A DNA stretch of 64,000 nt from Coriobacteriia bacterium (GCA_030526515.1 JAUNCQ010000004.1:1-64000); one strand, 5' to 3'; positions 23,779 to 33,355 are shown, counted from the stretch's first letter. A program made the numbers and translations. The notes: a model not told the origin generated them from the letters alone.

Positions 23779-25840
23779 ACTGGAAAACATCACGAAGAGC
23801 TTCGGCGGACGCACCCTGTTCAGCAAGGTCAACCTGCGTCTGGAGGAATACGACCGCCTGGCTCTGGTCGGCCCGAACGGCGCCGGCAAGACCACCCTGC
23901 TCAACATCGTCGCCGGCAAGGAGGACGCCGACGACGGCCGCGTGCTGCTGGCCAAGGGCGCCCGCGTGGGCTATCTGGAGCAGGAGGCCATCGAGATGGG
24001 GGAGCGCCCCATCTTCGAGGAGGTCATCAACTCCCAGGTGGAGATCCTGGAGGCCGCCAAGCGGCTGAAGGAGCTGGAGCATTCCCTGGGCGCCAACCCC
24101 ACGGAGCAGCAGCTGGCCCAGGCCGGCCGCGCCCGCGACGCCTATGAGAACATGGGCGGCTACCAGCTGGAGTCCAACGTCCGCAGCGTTCTTTTCGGCC
24201 TTGGCTTCAAGGAAGACGACATGCAGCGTCTGACCACGGAGTTCTCCGGCGGCTGGCAGATGCGCATCGCCCTGGCCAAGCTGCTGATCCGCAACCCCGA
24301 GGTCCTGCTGCTGGACGAGCCCACCAACCACCTGGACCTGGAGTCCGTCAAGTGGCTGGAGGGCTTCCTGCGCGGCTACAGCGGCACCGTCATAGTGGTG
24401 TCCCATGACCGTGCGTTCATGGACAACATGGTGGATCGCGTGGCTGAGATCGACAACGGCCGCGTGAACCTGTTCAAGGGCAACTACACCGCCTACCTGA
24501 AGGAGCGCGAGGCCCGTCTGGAGCGCCTGCGCCAGCAGCGCACCAAGCAGATCGAGGAGATGCGTCGCCTGGAGGCCTTTGTTGAGAAGTTCCGCTACAA
24601 GGCCACCAAGGCCCGCCAGGCCCAGGAGCGCGAGAAGCGCTTGGAGAAGCTCAAGTCCGAGCTGGTGGAGATCCCCGAGACCAAGAAGACCGTCCACTTC
24701 AACTTCAAGCAGCCGCCCCGTACCGGCGACGAGGTGGTCCGCGTCCGCAACGTGACCAAGCGCTTCGAGGACAAGGTCATCTACGACGGCCAGGACCTGA
24801 CGCTGTATCGCGGCGACAAGGTGGCCCTGGTCGGCCCCAACGGCGCAGGCAAGTCCACCATGCTGAAGATGATTGCGGGCGTGCTGGCGCCGGACTCCGG
24901 CTCCATCGAGTACGGCGTCCACGTGAGCAAGACCTATTACGCCCAGCATCAGCTGGAGGAGCTGCATCCCGGCAACACCGTGTTCGAGGAGCTGGACGGC
25001 GTGGCACCCGGCTGGACCATCAGCCAGGTCCGCAGCCTGCTGGGCGCCTTCCTGTTCCACGGCGACGACGTGGAGAAGAAGGTCAGCGTCCTGTCCGGCG
25101 GCGAGAAGTCCCGTCTTGCCCTGGCCAAGATGCTGGTGGCGCCCCGTCCGCTGCTGTGCCTGGACGAGCCCACCAACCACCTGGATATCTCCAGCGCCGA
25201 CATCCTGGAGCAGGCCCTGCAGTCCTTCGAGGGCACGGTGCTGTTCATCACCCACGACCGCCATCTGATCCGCGGCGTGGCCAACCGCATCATCGAGATC
25301 AAGCCCGGCAAGGTCACCAACTACGACGGCGACTACGACTACTACCTGTACAAGAGCGGCCAGCTGGACAATCCGGCTCCCACCCAGGAGTCCCTGGTGG
25401 ACGAGCTGGTGGGCAAGGGCAAGGGCGCCAAGGAGGCCGCCAAGGCCGCGGGCAAGCCCTCTACGTCAGGTAAGCAGCCTAAGGGCGAAAAGCCCGCCGC
25501 ATCCGGCGAGCCCCTGACCAAGCCCAAGGGCAGCGCGCCCAAGACCAAGGAGCAGAAGCGCAAGGAGGCCGAGGCCCGCAACCGCGCCTATGCCGCGCTG
25601 AAGCACCACCGCAAGCGCATCGCCGAGCTGGATGCCCAGATGGAAAAGGACAATGCCCGCCTGGAGGAGCTCCTGGAGCTCATGGCGGACCCGGACTTCT
25701 ACACCAACGAGCACGAGTCGTCGGACGCCATCGCCGAGCACGCCAAGCTGAAGAAGCGCGTGGCCGAGGCGGAGGAGGAGTGGTTCCTGCTCTCCGAGGA
25801 GCTGGAGGCCGAGATGGCCCGTCAGCAGGCCATGGCCTAG
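23768..25840 (+). CDS. ABC-F ATPase (ribosome-associated, Uup/EttA type)
   Basis: 690 residues, no membrane segments. It has two ABC domains: [26 protein letters not shown] and [11 protein letters not shown] in the first; [26 protein letters not shown] and [10 protein letters not shown] in the second. The long charged P-site linker lies between them (about 240-310). A Lys/Ala/Pro-rich segment and a C-terminal coiled coil (about 590-690) match Uup/YfmR-type proteins. ABC-F proteins act on stalled ribosomes and some give antibiotic resistance. The start is ATG ATT ATG with a weak ribosome-binding site, and both ATGs lie inside a large inverted repeat. That suggests control of translation or attenuation, as is common for ABC-F genes. 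Confidence 0.88.
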   Translation: MIMQLENITKSFGGRTLFSKVNLRLEEYDRLALVGPNGAGKTTLLNIVAGKEDADDGRVLLAKGARVGYLEQEAIEMGERPIFEEVINSQVEILEAAKRLKELEHSLGANPTEQQLAQAGRARDAYENMGGYQLESNVRSVLFGLGFKEDDMQRLTTEFSGGWQMRIALAKLLIRNPEVLLLDEPTNHLDLESVKWLEGFLRGYSGTVIVVSHDRAFMDNMVDRVAEIDNGRVNLFKGNYTAYLKEREARLERLRQQRTKQIEEMRRLEAFVEKFRYKATKARQAQEREKRLEKLKSELVEIPETKKTVHFNFKQPPRTGDEVVRVRNVTKRFEDKVIYDGQDLTLYRGDKVALVGPNGAGKSTMLKMIAGVLAPDSGSIEYGVHVSKTYYAQHQLEELHPGNTVFEELDGVAPGWTISQVRSLLGAFLFHGDDVEKKVSVLSGGEKSRLALAKMLVAPRPLLCLDEPTNHLDISSADILEQALQSFEGTVLFITHDRHLIRGVANRIIEIKPGKVTNYDGDYDYYLYKSGQLDNPAPTQESLVDELVGKGKGAKEAAKAAGKPSTSGKQPKGEKPAASGEPLTKPKGSAPKTKEQKRKEAEARNRAYAALKHHRKRIAELDAQMEKDNARLEELLELMADPDFYTNEHESSDAIAEHAKLKKRVAEAEEEWFLLSEELEAEMARQQAMA

Positions 25841-26427
25841 GCCAGTCTGCGCGCCCGCGATTGCTCGTGCGACCGCGCCAGAATTGATGGCCGTTCTACA
25901 ATGGGCGAAGAAAACCCGCAAGGGTTTGGGCGACCCGTGGCAAACCTTTCGGCTGTTCTGCAACAGCCGAAAGGTTTAGAGGGGGACTTTGTTCCTGCCT
26001 GCGATTTTGCGCGGCTGTGCTGCAAGGGGCGAAACTTTTTGCGCGGGTTCCTGCCCTGTCCGCAGTATTGTTCGGCTGTTGTAGAAGGGGAGACCTGGTT
26101 TTCGCGATTTCGGCATTTTCCGTGCGGCCCTTGTAGAAGGGCCGCACAATTTTGCCTTCGAGGACCGTCCCCGACCAATAATCGTCGGCTGTTCTACAAC
26201 AGCCGTCACGTAGCGCGCTGGCGGCCCCGGCACCTGGCGGGGCGCTTCGCTGGCGGCCCCGGCACCCGCTGCGGTTCCACCGGAAGGGCCAGTCGTGCTT
26301 TTACTGCGCAGAATCCCCGTCGCGGCTGGCTGGAGACCGCGGGGGTGGTAGGCTTGCCCTATCGCAAGCGCCCCTGCCCGCATCAAGGCGGCAGCGGGCG
26401 AAAGGAATCCTCGTGAAAGGGGAACCC
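25841..26427. repeat. Hairpin-rich non-coding region with repeated TTCTACAA-like units
   Basis: No supported gene in 587 bp. A unit of the form GGCTGTT-CTRC-AA or its complement recurs near 25891, 25951, 26013, 26074, 26127 and 26186, spaced about 53-63 bp. Three copies are strong hairpins: 25942-25977 (perfect 16-bp stem, loop CTGC), 26122-26147 (11-bp stem, loop GTAG) and 26184-26205 (loop CTAC). A 19-bp direct repeat, CGCTGGCGGCCCCGGCACC, occurs at 26216 and 26248. None is followed by a clear T-run. Confidence 0.7.
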
Positions 26428-26949
26428 ATGAAGAAGAACCATCGCATCATCGCCGCCAGCACCGCCTTCGCCCTGGTCCTGGGCCTGGGCGCGCTGACCG
26501 GCTGCCAGTCCGACCAGCCCACCCAGCAGCAGGCGCCCCAGCAGGCCCCGCAGCAGGAACAGCCCGCCGATCCCGAAAAGCTTGCGGGCGACGGAACGTC
26601 CGAAGGCCCCACCGACGCCGATGCCGGCGTGCCCGAGGGCAACTCCGTGAGCACCGAGTTCTACACCTGCTACTTCGACGCGGACATGCAGGCCAGCGTC
26701 GAGGAGGACTACGAGCCCGGCCCCCTCTCCGCCGGTTGCATCACCAACGTGGAAAAGGACGGCAAGCAGCTGTACTCCGTGGGCGTGTTCAGCAACGACT
26801 GGGGTCCCCAGGGCGACTTCAACCTGACCAAGGTGGGCGAAACCAAGGACGCCAAGGGCAACGCGGTGTCCGTGTGGGTCTTCGCTCCCTTCGACCTGAT
26901 GTCCCAGGAGGAAGTCGACGCCTGCGCCGCCCGCGTGGAGGTGAAGTAG
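26428..26949 (+). CDS. Small lipoprotein
   Basis: About 173 residues. The N-terminus MKKNHRIIAASTAF runs into a hydrophobic core ending ALTGCQSD, a lipobox with the modified Cys near residue 24. A Gln/Pro-rich low-complexity linker follows (QQQAPQQAPQQEQPADPEK), then a globular domain of about 110 residues that was not recognised. ATG at 26428 is preferred, with AAAGGGG upstream; a GTG five codons earlier is possible. The product is probably anchored to the outer face of the membrane. It is separated from trmL by 3 bp, so the two are co-transcribed. Confidence 0.75.
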   Translation: MKKNHRIIAASTAFALVLGLGALTGCQSDQPTQQQAPQQAPQQEQPADPEKLAGDGTSEGPTDADAGVPEGNSVSTEFYTCYFDADMQASVEEDYEPGPLSAGCITNVEKDGKQLYSVGVFSNDWGPQGDFNLTKVGETKDAKGNAVSVWVFAPFDLMSQEEVDACAARVEVK

Positions 26950-26952
26950 CCG

Positions 26953-27465
26953 GTGATCAACGTGGTCCTGGTGGAGCCGGAGATCCCGCAGAATGCCGGC
27001 AACATCGCGCGCACCTGCGCCTGCACCGGCGCGCGGCTGCACCTGATCGAGCCCATGGGCTTCCGCCCCACCTCCCGCAACCTGGCCCGGGCGGGCTGCG
27101 ACTACTGGGACCAGGTGGACATAGTCCGCTGGTCCTGCGCCCGTGAGTTCTTCGATGCCCACTCCCAGGACGAGCTCCACCTGTTCACCGGCCAGGCCGA
27201 CGTGTCCTACGCTGACGTCCGCTACGGCGCGCCGGCTGAAGGGGAGCAGGGCAAAAGCCTCCAGGACCAGGGCGAAAGCCCCGACGTCTACCTGGTGTTC
27301 GGTCGGGAAAGCCGCGGCCTGGACCAGGAGATCATCGACCGCTTCGCCGACCGCTGCGTCCGCATCCCCATGCAGGAGGGCGCCCGCAGCCTGAATCTGT
27401 CCAACGCCGTCGCCATTGCCGTGTACGAGGTCCTGCGCCAGCAGGGCTTCGTCGGCCTGCAATAG
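26953..27465 (+). CDS. trmL: tRNA (cytidine/uridine-34 2'-O)-methyltransferase TrmL-like (SPOUT family)
   Basis: 170 residues from a GTG. NVVLVEPEIPQNAGNIARTC is the family N-terminus. The SPOUT knot is seen in VYLVFGRESRGLD and IPMQEGARSLNLSNAVAIAV, which bind SAM. The enzyme methylates the ribose of the wobble base in certain tRNA-Leu species. Length is near the usual 155-165, the extra residues lying in a Gly/Glu/Gln-rich insertion (about 94-110). It is packed between the lipoprotein gene and the M50 protease gene. Confidence 0.9.
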   Translation: MINVVLVEPEIPQNAGNIARTCACTGARLHLIEPMGFRPTSRNLARAGCDYWDQVDIVRWSCAREFFDAHSQDELHLFTGQADVSYADVRYGAPAEGEQGKSLQDQGESPDVYLVFGRESRGLDQEIIDRFADRCVRIPMQEGARSLNLSNAVAIAVYEVLRQQGFVGLQ

Positions 27466-27494
27466 GCCGCGCAATGCGCTAGACTAGGGAGCCT

Positions 27495-28202
27495 ATGACT
27501 GGAATCACCCTGAACATACCGCTGGTCATCTGCCAGGTGCTGGCATTCGTCCCCGCCATCGTCCTGCACGAGGTGGGCCATGGCTTTGCCGCTTACAAGC
27601 TGGGCGACCCCACCGCCAAGCGCCAGGGCCGCCTGACCCTGAACCCCCTGGCCCACGTGGACACCTTCGGCACCGTCATCATGCCGGCGCTGCTCATGCT
27701 CATGAGCATGCCGGTGTTCGGCTACGCCAAGCCCGTACCCTACAACCCCGGATACTTCAAGAATCCCCGCCGGGACGACTTCCTGGTGGGCATGGCGGGC
27801 CCCCTGGCCAACCTGCTTCAGGCCATCCTGGGCTCCTTCGTGGCTTTCGCCCTGGACCTGACCTTGGGAAACGCCACGGGAATGGCTGCCCAGCTGGTGG
27901 ACAGCATGGCCTTCCAGTACTTCTACTGGTACTTCCTGCCGCTGTACGTCATGATCAACCTGTACCTGATGTTCTTCAACCTGCTGCCGGTGCCGCCGCT
28001 GGACGGCAGCTCCATCATCGCGCTGCTGGTGCCCCGCAAGCACCTGGGCACCTACTACCGCATCCAGCAGTATGCCCTGCCGGTGTTCATGCTGCTGGTC
28101 ATCGTGGTTCCCTACGTGCTGCACGTGAACCCCATAGGCGCCTACCTGGACGTGACCGCGGGAACGCTGGGCAACCTGCTGTATCCCCACGAGCTGTTCT
28201 AG
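27495..28202 (+). CDS. Site-2 protease family (M50) membrane metalloprotease
   Basis: 235 residues with about five to six transmembrane segments. VLHEVGHGF gives the zinc motif HExxH, and NLLPVPPLDGSS gives the third ligand (the Asp of NPxxDG). The MAGPLANLL motif is typical of the short bacterial group. Such proteases cut membrane-bound proteins within the bilayer; here the substrate is unknown. It starts 29 bp after trmL and lies 15 bp before scpA, an arrangement common in Gram-positive genomes. Confidence 0.88.
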   Translation: MTGITLNIPLVICQVLAFVPAIVLHEVGHGFAAYKLGDPTAKRQGRLTLNPLAHVDTFGTVIMPALLMLMSMPVFGYAKPVPYNPGYFKNPRRDDFLVGMAGPLANLLQAILGSFVAFALDLTLGNATGMAAQLVDSMAFQYFYWYFLPLYVMINLYLMFFNLLPVPPLDGSSIIALLVPRKHLGTYYRIQQYALPVFMLLVIVVPYVLHVNPIGAYLDVTAGTLGNLLYPHELF

Positions 28203-28217
28203 GGGGATCGGTCCGGC

Positions 28218-29024
28218 ATGTCCTATCGTGTGCGCATAGACAGCTTCGAAGGTCCCTTTGACCTGTTGCTGTACCTGGTGAGCCGCCAGAAGGTGGACAT
28301 CGGGTCCATTTCCATCACCCAGATCGTCGACCAGTACCTGGCTGAAATCGAGCGCATGCGCGCCCTGGACCTGGACGTGGCCAGCGACTTCCTGCTGGTG
28401 GCCTCCACGCTGCTGAAGATCAAGGCCGAAAGCCTGATCCCCCAGGAGCGCGAGCAGCTCTTCGACGATGCCGAGCTCGGCGAGCTCACTCCCAGCGAAG
28501 CCCGCAACATGCTGGTGGACAAGCTGCTCACCTACAAGCAGTACAAGAACGCCGCCGCGGGCCTGGACGCCCGCATGCGCATGGAGGGCCGCATGCACCC
28601 GCGCCTGTGCGGCCCCGAGGAGCAGTTCCTGGGCCTGATGCCCGACTACCTGAAGAACGTCGACGTGGAGCGCATGGCCTCCCTGGCCGCCGCGGCCTAC
28701 GCCCGCCGCGAGGTGTTCCTGCTGGAAAGCGAGCACATCGCGGCCAAGCCGCTGCCGGTGGAGGACTTCATCCGGAACATCCATTCCCGTATTCAGGGCG
28801 AAAAGAACCTCATGTTCAGCCAGATCGTGGAGCAGGACGCCCCGGTTCCCGTGGTGGTGGTCAGCTTCCTGGCCATCCTGGAGCTGTGCAAGCGCTCCAT
28901 GGTGACCCTGGTCCAGGACCAGCAGTTCGGCGACATCAAGATCTCCTACATCGAAGGCTCCGGCGAGCTGATCATGGACCAGGAGCCCCAGATCATTTCC
29001 CCCAAGACCCGAAAGAAAGGCTAG
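28218..29024 (+). CDS. scpA: Segregation and condensation protein A
   Basis: 268 residues. It opens with YRVRIDSFEGPFDLLLYLV, the N-terminal SMC-binding kleisin segment, followed by ITQIVDQYL and FLLVASTLLKIKAESLIP, both standard in ScpA. The C-terminal winged helix (about 190-260) has VSFLAILELCKR. ScpA bridges the SMC heads and works with ScpB, encoded 3 bp downstream, to organise the chromosome. Confidence 0.95.
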   Translation: MSYRVRIDSFEGPFDLLLYLVSRQKVDIGSISITQIVDQYLAEIERMRALDLDVASDFLLVASTLLKIKAESLIPQEREQLFDDAELGELTPSEARNMLVDKLLTYKQYKNAAAGLDARMRMEGRMHPRLCGPEEQFLGLMPDYLKNVDVERMASLAAAAYARREVFLLESEHIAAKPLPVEDFIRNIHSRIQGEKNLMFSQIVEQDAPVPVVVVSFLAILELCKRSMVTLVQDQQFGDIKISYIEGSGELIMDQEPQIISPKTRKKG

Positions 29025-29027
29025 CCC

Positions 29028-29846
29028 ATGTTCCAAGGACTGCAGCCTGACCAGCTGGAAGGCGCCATCGAGGCGCTGCTGTTCGTCACCGACCAGCCCG
29101 TGAGCGCCCTGACCCTGGCCGAGATGCTGGAAACCGACACCGGCTCCGTGCTGAACGCCCTGGACGCCCTGCGCTCCCGCCTTTCGGACGAAAACCGCGG
29201 CATCCAGCTGCGCGAGGTGGCCGGCGGCTGGCGCCTGTACACCCATCCCCAGTTCCACGAGCTCATCGAGCGCTACGTGATCAGCTGGGACACCCGCAAG
29301 CTTTCCCAAGCGGCCCTGGAGACCCTGGCCATCGTTGCCTACGGTCAGCCCATGACCCGCGCGGGCGTGGCGGCCATCCGCGGCGTGAACTCTGACAGCT
29401 CCATTGCGTCCCTGGTGGAGAAGGGCCTGCTGCGGGAGGCCGGCACCGCTGACGCGCCCGGCAACCCCACGCTGTACGCGGTGACCCGCACCTTCCTGGA
29501 GAAGTTCGGCCTGCGCTCCGTGGACGACCTGCCGCCCATGGCCGACTACGCGCCGGACCAGGAGACCGCGGACCTGATCCGCGAGCGCCTGAGCGCCACC
29601 CGCGTGGACGTGCTGGAGGACGCGCAGCCGCAGCTGCCGCTGGAGGGCGAAATCGCCGATGGGGAGGACGCCGTGGAGGCATCGCCCCTGGACGCCATGG
29701 AGTTCACGCTGGAGGACGACGACGAGTCCGTGGCGGTGCTGCCTGACGCAGCCCGCACCATCATGAGCGATGCCCTGGCATCCGCCTTGGGAACCGTGGA
29801 GAAGATCAACTTCGACGACCTGGTATTCGAGGGCGAAGATGAGTAA
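29028..29846 (+). CDS. scpB: Segregation and condensation protein B
   Basis: 272 residues. Two winged-helix domains are visible: IEALLFVTDQPVSALTLAEM and LSQAALETLAIVAYGQPMTR with VAAIRGVNSD. It is longer than usual, with an acidic C-terminal tail of about 90 residues (EDDDESVAVL). It forms a dimer that binds ScpA. Its last codons overlap the start of the rluB-like gene by 8 bp. Confidence 0.93.
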   Translation: MFQGLQPDQLEGAIEALLFVTDQPVSALTLAEMLETDTGSVLNALDALRSRLSDENRGIQLREVAGGWRLYTHPQFHELIERYVISWDTRKLSQAALETLAIVAYGQPMTRAGVAAIRGVNSDSSIASLVEKGLLREAGTADAPGNPTLYAVTRTFLEKFGLRSVDDLPPMADYAPDQETADLIRERLSATRVDVLEDAQPQLPLEGEIADGEDAVEASPLDAMEFTLEDDDESVAVLPDAARTIMSDALASALGTVEKINFDDLVFEGEDE

Positions 29847-30702
29847 GCGCACCCGTAAGGAAAAGAACGCCGCCGAGCCCCAGGGCCGCGACAGCCGTCG
29901 CGCTCGCGCCGCTGCAACCGCCGCCCGTGCCGCGGAGACCGGCCAGCGCACCGCCGCCATGGGCCCTGCCGAGGACGGCCCCATGCGCCTGCAGCGCTTC
30001 CTGGCCCGCGCCGGTGTGGCCAGCCGCCGCGCCTCGGAGGAGCTGATCGCCGACGGCCGGGTCACCGTGAACGGGGAGCCCGTGGCCAAGATGGGCGTGA
30101 AGGTGGACCTGGACCATGACGTGGTGCGGGTGGACGGCCAGGTGGTCAGCATCTCCCAGGAGCACGTGGCCTTGGTGTTGCACAAGCCCGCCGGCTATGT
30201 GACCACCATGAGCGATCCCCAGGGCCGCCCCTGCGTGGCGGACCTGGTGCCGGTGGAGCAGTACGCCGGCCTGTACCCGGTGGGCCGTCTGGACCGAGAC
30301 ACCACCGGCCTGCTGCTGTTCGTCACCGACGGCGGCCTGGGCAACCAGCTGCTGCATCCCAGCCACCACGTGCTGAAGCAGTACCTGGCCACGGTCCGCG
30401 GCGTACCCAGCCGCCACCAGGTGCATCTGCTGCGCACCGGCGTGAAGCTGGACGACGGCATGACGTCCCCGGCCGAGGTGGAGCTGCTGGACAACGGCCC
30501 CGACGCCACCTTGCGCATTGGCATCCGCGAAGGTCGCAACCGCCAGGTCAGGCGCATGTGCGACGCGGTGGGCCACGAGTGCCTGCACCTGCACCGCAGC
30601 CACTTCGGGCCCCTGGACCTGGAGGGCCTGCCGGAGGGGCAGTGGCGCCTGCTTTCCGAGGACGAGCTGGCCCAGCTGCGGGCCGCTGCGGGCCTGGCGT
30701 AG
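29839..30702 (+). CDS. rluB: RluB-type 23S rRNA pseudouridine synthase
   Basis: About 287 residues, starting inside the end of scpB. A basic Ala/Arg-rich N-terminal extension (about 1-45) is followed by an S4 RNA-binding domain (MRLQRFLARAGVASRRASEE) and the RsuA/RluB catalytic domain. LYPVGRLDRDTTGLLLF holds the catalytic Asp. IREGRNRQVRRMCDAVGH is the conserved later motif. It isomerises U2605-type positions in 23S rRNA. The scpA-scpB-rluB order is widely conserved. Confidence 0.92.
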   Translation: MSKRTRKEKNAAEPQGRDSRRARAAATAARAAETGQRTAAMGPAEDGPMRLQRFLARAGVASRRASEELIADGRVTVNGEPVAKMGVKVDLDHDVVRVDGQVVSISQEHVALVLHKPAGYVTTMSDPQGRPCVADLVPVEQYAGLYPVGRLDRDTTGLLLFVTDGGLGNQLLHPSHHVLKQYLATVRGVPSRHQVHLLRTGVKLDDGMTSPAEVELLDNGPDATLRIGIREGRNRQVRRMCDAVGHECLHLHRSHFGPLDLEGLPEGQWRLLSEDELAQLRAAAGLA

Positions 30703-30748
30703 GGGAGCGGCGGTTTCGCCCACCTGTTCCAAAGGGTCACAAGGGGTA

Positions 30749-30797
30749 TGACGTAGCGCGCAAGCGGCATTTATTGGTAAAATGTTCTGCTACGTCA
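30749..30797 (+). promoter_or_regulatory. tyrA promoter flanked by a perfect 9-bp dyad
   Basis: TGACGTAGC (30749-30757) and GCTACGTCA (30789-30797) are perfect inverted repeats 31 bp apart. An extended -10, TGG-TAAAAT (30778-30783), lies between them. The arrangement suits a repressor that binds both sites, or a leader hairpin. Other gap content is a GGGCGAAA word on each strand; no gene is seen. Confidence 0.6.
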
Positions 30798-30858
30798 GGG
30801 CCCGTGCAAGGCCAGGGCGAAATACCCGATTCCGACTATCAAACAGGAGGCCCTTCCT

Positions 30859-32043
30859 GTGGCAACCGAACCGAACAACGCCGCCGAAGCGCTGCATAAC
30901 GGGCACTTCGACGCTGCGTGCATCATGGGCCTGGGGCTCATCGGCGCGTCCCTGGCGGCGTCGCTGCGTGAGGCGTACCCGACCATGACCATCTACGGCG
31001 TGGACACCGATGCCGGCACCCGGGCCGAGGCCGAAAGCCGCGGCTGGGTGAACCGCGCCCTGGACCAGGCCGACCTCGAGCTGCAGCAGCTGGTGTGCGG
31101 CGACTGCGACCTGGTGGTCATCGCCACGCCGGTGCCCACCGTGCCGGAGTACCTGCGCATGCTGGCGGACTGGGACTACCGCGGCATCATCACCGACACC
31201 GCGTCCACCAAGGCCCACATCTCCGAGGAGGCCCAGCACCTGCTGCCGTATCCGCAGAACTACCTGCCGGGCCATCCCATGGCCGGCTCCGAGGTCAACG
31301 GCATCAAGGGGGCCCGCGCGAACCTGTTCGACGGCGCCCACTGGATCCTGTGCCCGGACGCGGACACGCCGGCGGAGCACTTCACCCGCCTGCACGAGCT
31401 GATCACGGGCATGGGCGCCCGCGTCATCAGCCTGCCCCGCCAGGACCATGACGCCGCCGTGGCCATCGTCAGCCACGTGCCCCACTTCACCGCCGCGTCC
31501 CTCATGACCATGGCGTCCCGCCATGCCGACGACCAGCGCGCCCTCATGCGCCTGGCAGCCGGCGGTTTCAAGGACTCCACCCGCATTGCCGCCGGCAGCC
31601 CCAAGCTGTGGACCGGCATTGCCTTCGACAATGCCCAGGCCCTGTCCGACGGCCTGGCTGAGATGGGTCAGATCCTGGACCAGTTCGCCAAGGCCATTGC
31701 CGAGGGTGACCGGGAGACGGTGACGACCCTGCTGACCGAGGCCGCCAACGCCCGCCGGGCGCTGCCCGCCGCCTGGGTCCCGTCCACGGAGGACCTGCTG
31801 GAGGTCCGCATCCCCATGCGCGACCGCAAGGGCGTGCTGGCGGAAGCCACCACCATTGCCAGCTCCGTGGGCTGCAACATCCAGTCCATCGAAATCGACC
31901 ATGTGACCGAGGACTCCGCGGTCCTGTCCATGATCCTGACGGACGAAGGCGACATCGGAAAGCTGAGCCTGCAGCTGATCAAGGCCGGCTTCAGCGTGTC
32001 CTTCGCCCCGTTGGCCGCAAAGGAGCATGCCCATGTCGACTAA
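30859..32043 (+). CDS. tyrA: Prephenate dehydrogenase with C-terminal ACT domain
   Basis: 394 residues from a GTG with AGGAGG upstream. IMGLGLIGASLAASL is the NAD-binding Rossmann motif. TDTASTKAHI, LPGHPMAGSE and VSHVPHFTA are TyrA motifs, with the catalytic His in the GHPMAGSE region. The last 75 residues (VRIPMRDRKGVLAEAT, NIQSIEIDHV) form an ACT domain, which usually gives tyrosine feedback control. It oxidises prephenate to hydroxyphenylpyruvate. The stop overlaps the aroA start, linking two steps of aromatic synthesis. Confidence 0.93.
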   Translation: MATEPNNAAEALHNGHFDAACIMGLGLIGASLAASLREAYPTMTIYGVDTDAGTRAEAESRGWVNRALDQADLELQQLVCGDCDLVVIATPVPTVPEYLRMLADWDYRGIITDTASTKAHISEEAQHLLPYPQNYLPGHPMAGSEVNGIKGARANLFDGAHWILCPDADTPAEHFTRLHELITGMGARVISLPRQDHDAAVAIVSHVPHFTAASLMTMASRHADDQRALMRLAAGGFKDSTRIAAGSPKLWTGIAFDNAQALSDGLAEMGQILDQFAKAIAEGDRETVTTLLTEAANARRALPAAWVPSTEDLLEVRIPMRDRKGVLAEATTIASSVGCNIQSIEIDHVTEDSAVLSMILTDEGDIGKLSLQLIKAGFSVSFAPLAAKEHAHVD

Positions 32044-33355
32044 CCTGACCACCATCGAGCCCCTGGGCGCGCCGCTGACCGGCACCATGCGCGTCCCGGG
32101 CGACAAGTCCATTTCCCACCGCAGCGTCCTGTTCGGCGCCATGGCGGAGGGAACCAGCCATCTGACCGGCGTCCTTGACTCCGCCGACGTGCGCTCCTCC
32201 CTGGGCGCTGTGGCGGCCATGGGCGCCCAGGTCAACCTTGAGAAGCAGCCCGACGGCAGCCTGGCAGGCACCATCACGGGTTGGGGCGAAAGCGGCCCCC
32301 GCCAGCCCGAGGAGCCCCTGGACTGCGGCAACTCCGGCACCACCACCCGCCTGCTCATGGGCCTGCTGGCACCGTGGGACATCCAGGCAACGCTCCAGGG
32401 CGACGAGTCCCTGAGCCGCCGCCCCATGCGCCGCATCACCGGGCCCCTGTCCCAGATGGGCGCCCGCTTCACCCCGGACGGGCAGGAGACCCTGCCCCTG
32501 ACGGTCCACGGCACCTGCGAGCTGCAGCCCCTGCGCTATGAGATGCCGGTGGCATCCGCCCAGCTGAAGACGGCCGTGCTGCTGGCCGGCATCTTCGCCC
32601 AGGGCACCACCTGGGTCCAGGAGCCGGCCCCGTCCCGCGACCACACGGAGCTCATGCTGCCGGCCTTCGGTGTGGCGGTGGAGCGTCCTGCGGCCTGCCA
32701 GGCCCAGGTCACCGGCCCCCAGCGCCTGCACGCCGCCGACGTGGACGTGCCGGGCGACCCGTCCTCCGCGGCCTTCCCGGCCTGCGCGGCGGTGCTGGCC
32801 CCGGGCAGCAGCATCCGCATCGAAAACGTGAGCCTGAACGCCGCCCGCATCGGCTTCGCCCAGGTGCTGAAGGCCATGGACGCCCAGATCAGCTGGAAGC
32901 AGACCGGCGCCGCGGGCGAGGAGCCCATCGGCACCATCAGCGTGGCGCACACGGCCGACCTGAAGGCAACCACCGTGGAGCCCCAGGCAATTGCCGGCAT
33001 GGTGGACGAAATCCCCGTGCTGTCCCTGGTGGCCGCCCATGCCAGCGGCGTGACCCGCTTCAAGGGCGCGGGCGAGCTCCGCGTGAAGGAAACCGACCGC
33101 TTCCAGGCGGTCATCGACGGCCTGGCCGTCCTGGGCGTGCGCGCCTGGGCGGAGGGGGACGACCTGTGCATCGAAGGCCAGCCTGACCTGCAGCCGCAGC
33201 CGGGCCTGACCTTTGATTCCCTGGACGACCACCGCCTGGCCATGACCTGGTCCCTGGTGGGCCTGACCGGCACGGAGCCCGTGCAGGTGGCCCGCTTCGA
33301 CGCAATCCGCATCAGCTATCCGACGTTCCTCGACGATATAAGGAGTCTTGCATAA
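32033..33355 (+). CDS. aroA: 3-phosphoshikimate 1-carboxyvinyltransferase (EPSP synthase)
   Basis: About 440 residues. Substrate-binding motifs are PGDKSISHRSV near the N-terminus, LDCGNSGTTTRLLMGLL, and DEIPVLSLVAAHASG with KETDRFQAV near the C-terminus. It joins shikimate-3-phosphate and phosphoenolpyruvate. AAAGGAG lies best for the ATG at 32033; an ATG two codons earlier is also possible. It overlaps tyrA by 11 bp, and its stop overlaps the cmk start (TAATG). Confidence 0.95.
   Translation: MSTNLTTIEPLGAPLTGTMRVPGDKSISHRSVLFGAMAEGTSHLTGVLDSADVRSSLGAVAAMGAQVNLEKQPDGSLAGTITGWGESGPRQPEEPLDCGNSGTTTRLLMGLLAPWDIQATLQGDESLSRRPMRRITGPLSQMGARFTPDGQETLPLTVHGTCELQPLRYEMPVASAQLKTAVLLAGIFAQGTTWVQEPAPSRDHTELMLPAFGVAVERPAACQAQVTGPQRLHAADVDVPGDPSSAAFPACAAVLAPGSSIRIENVSLNAARIGFAQVLKAMDAQISWKQTGAAGEEPIGTISVAHTADLKATTVEPQAIAGMVDEIPVLSLVAAHASGVTRFKGAGELRVKETDRFQAVIDGLAVLGVRAWAEGDDLCIEGQPDLQPQPGLTFDSLDDHRLAMTWSLVGLTGTEPVQVARFDAIRISYPTFLDDIRSLA

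Noticed and set aside
25891-26207. CRISPR array
   Set aside because: Units are palindromic, vary in length and alternate in orientation, with no constant repeat or cas genes.
25901-26416. 171-codon frame through the hairpin region
   Set aside because: Composition follows the repeats, there is no good ribosome site, and the frame runs through the stems. Treated as non-coding.
27288-30185. 965-codon open frame on the minus strand
   Set aside because: It opposes the M50 protease, scpA, scpB and rluB genes and has no recognisable domain.
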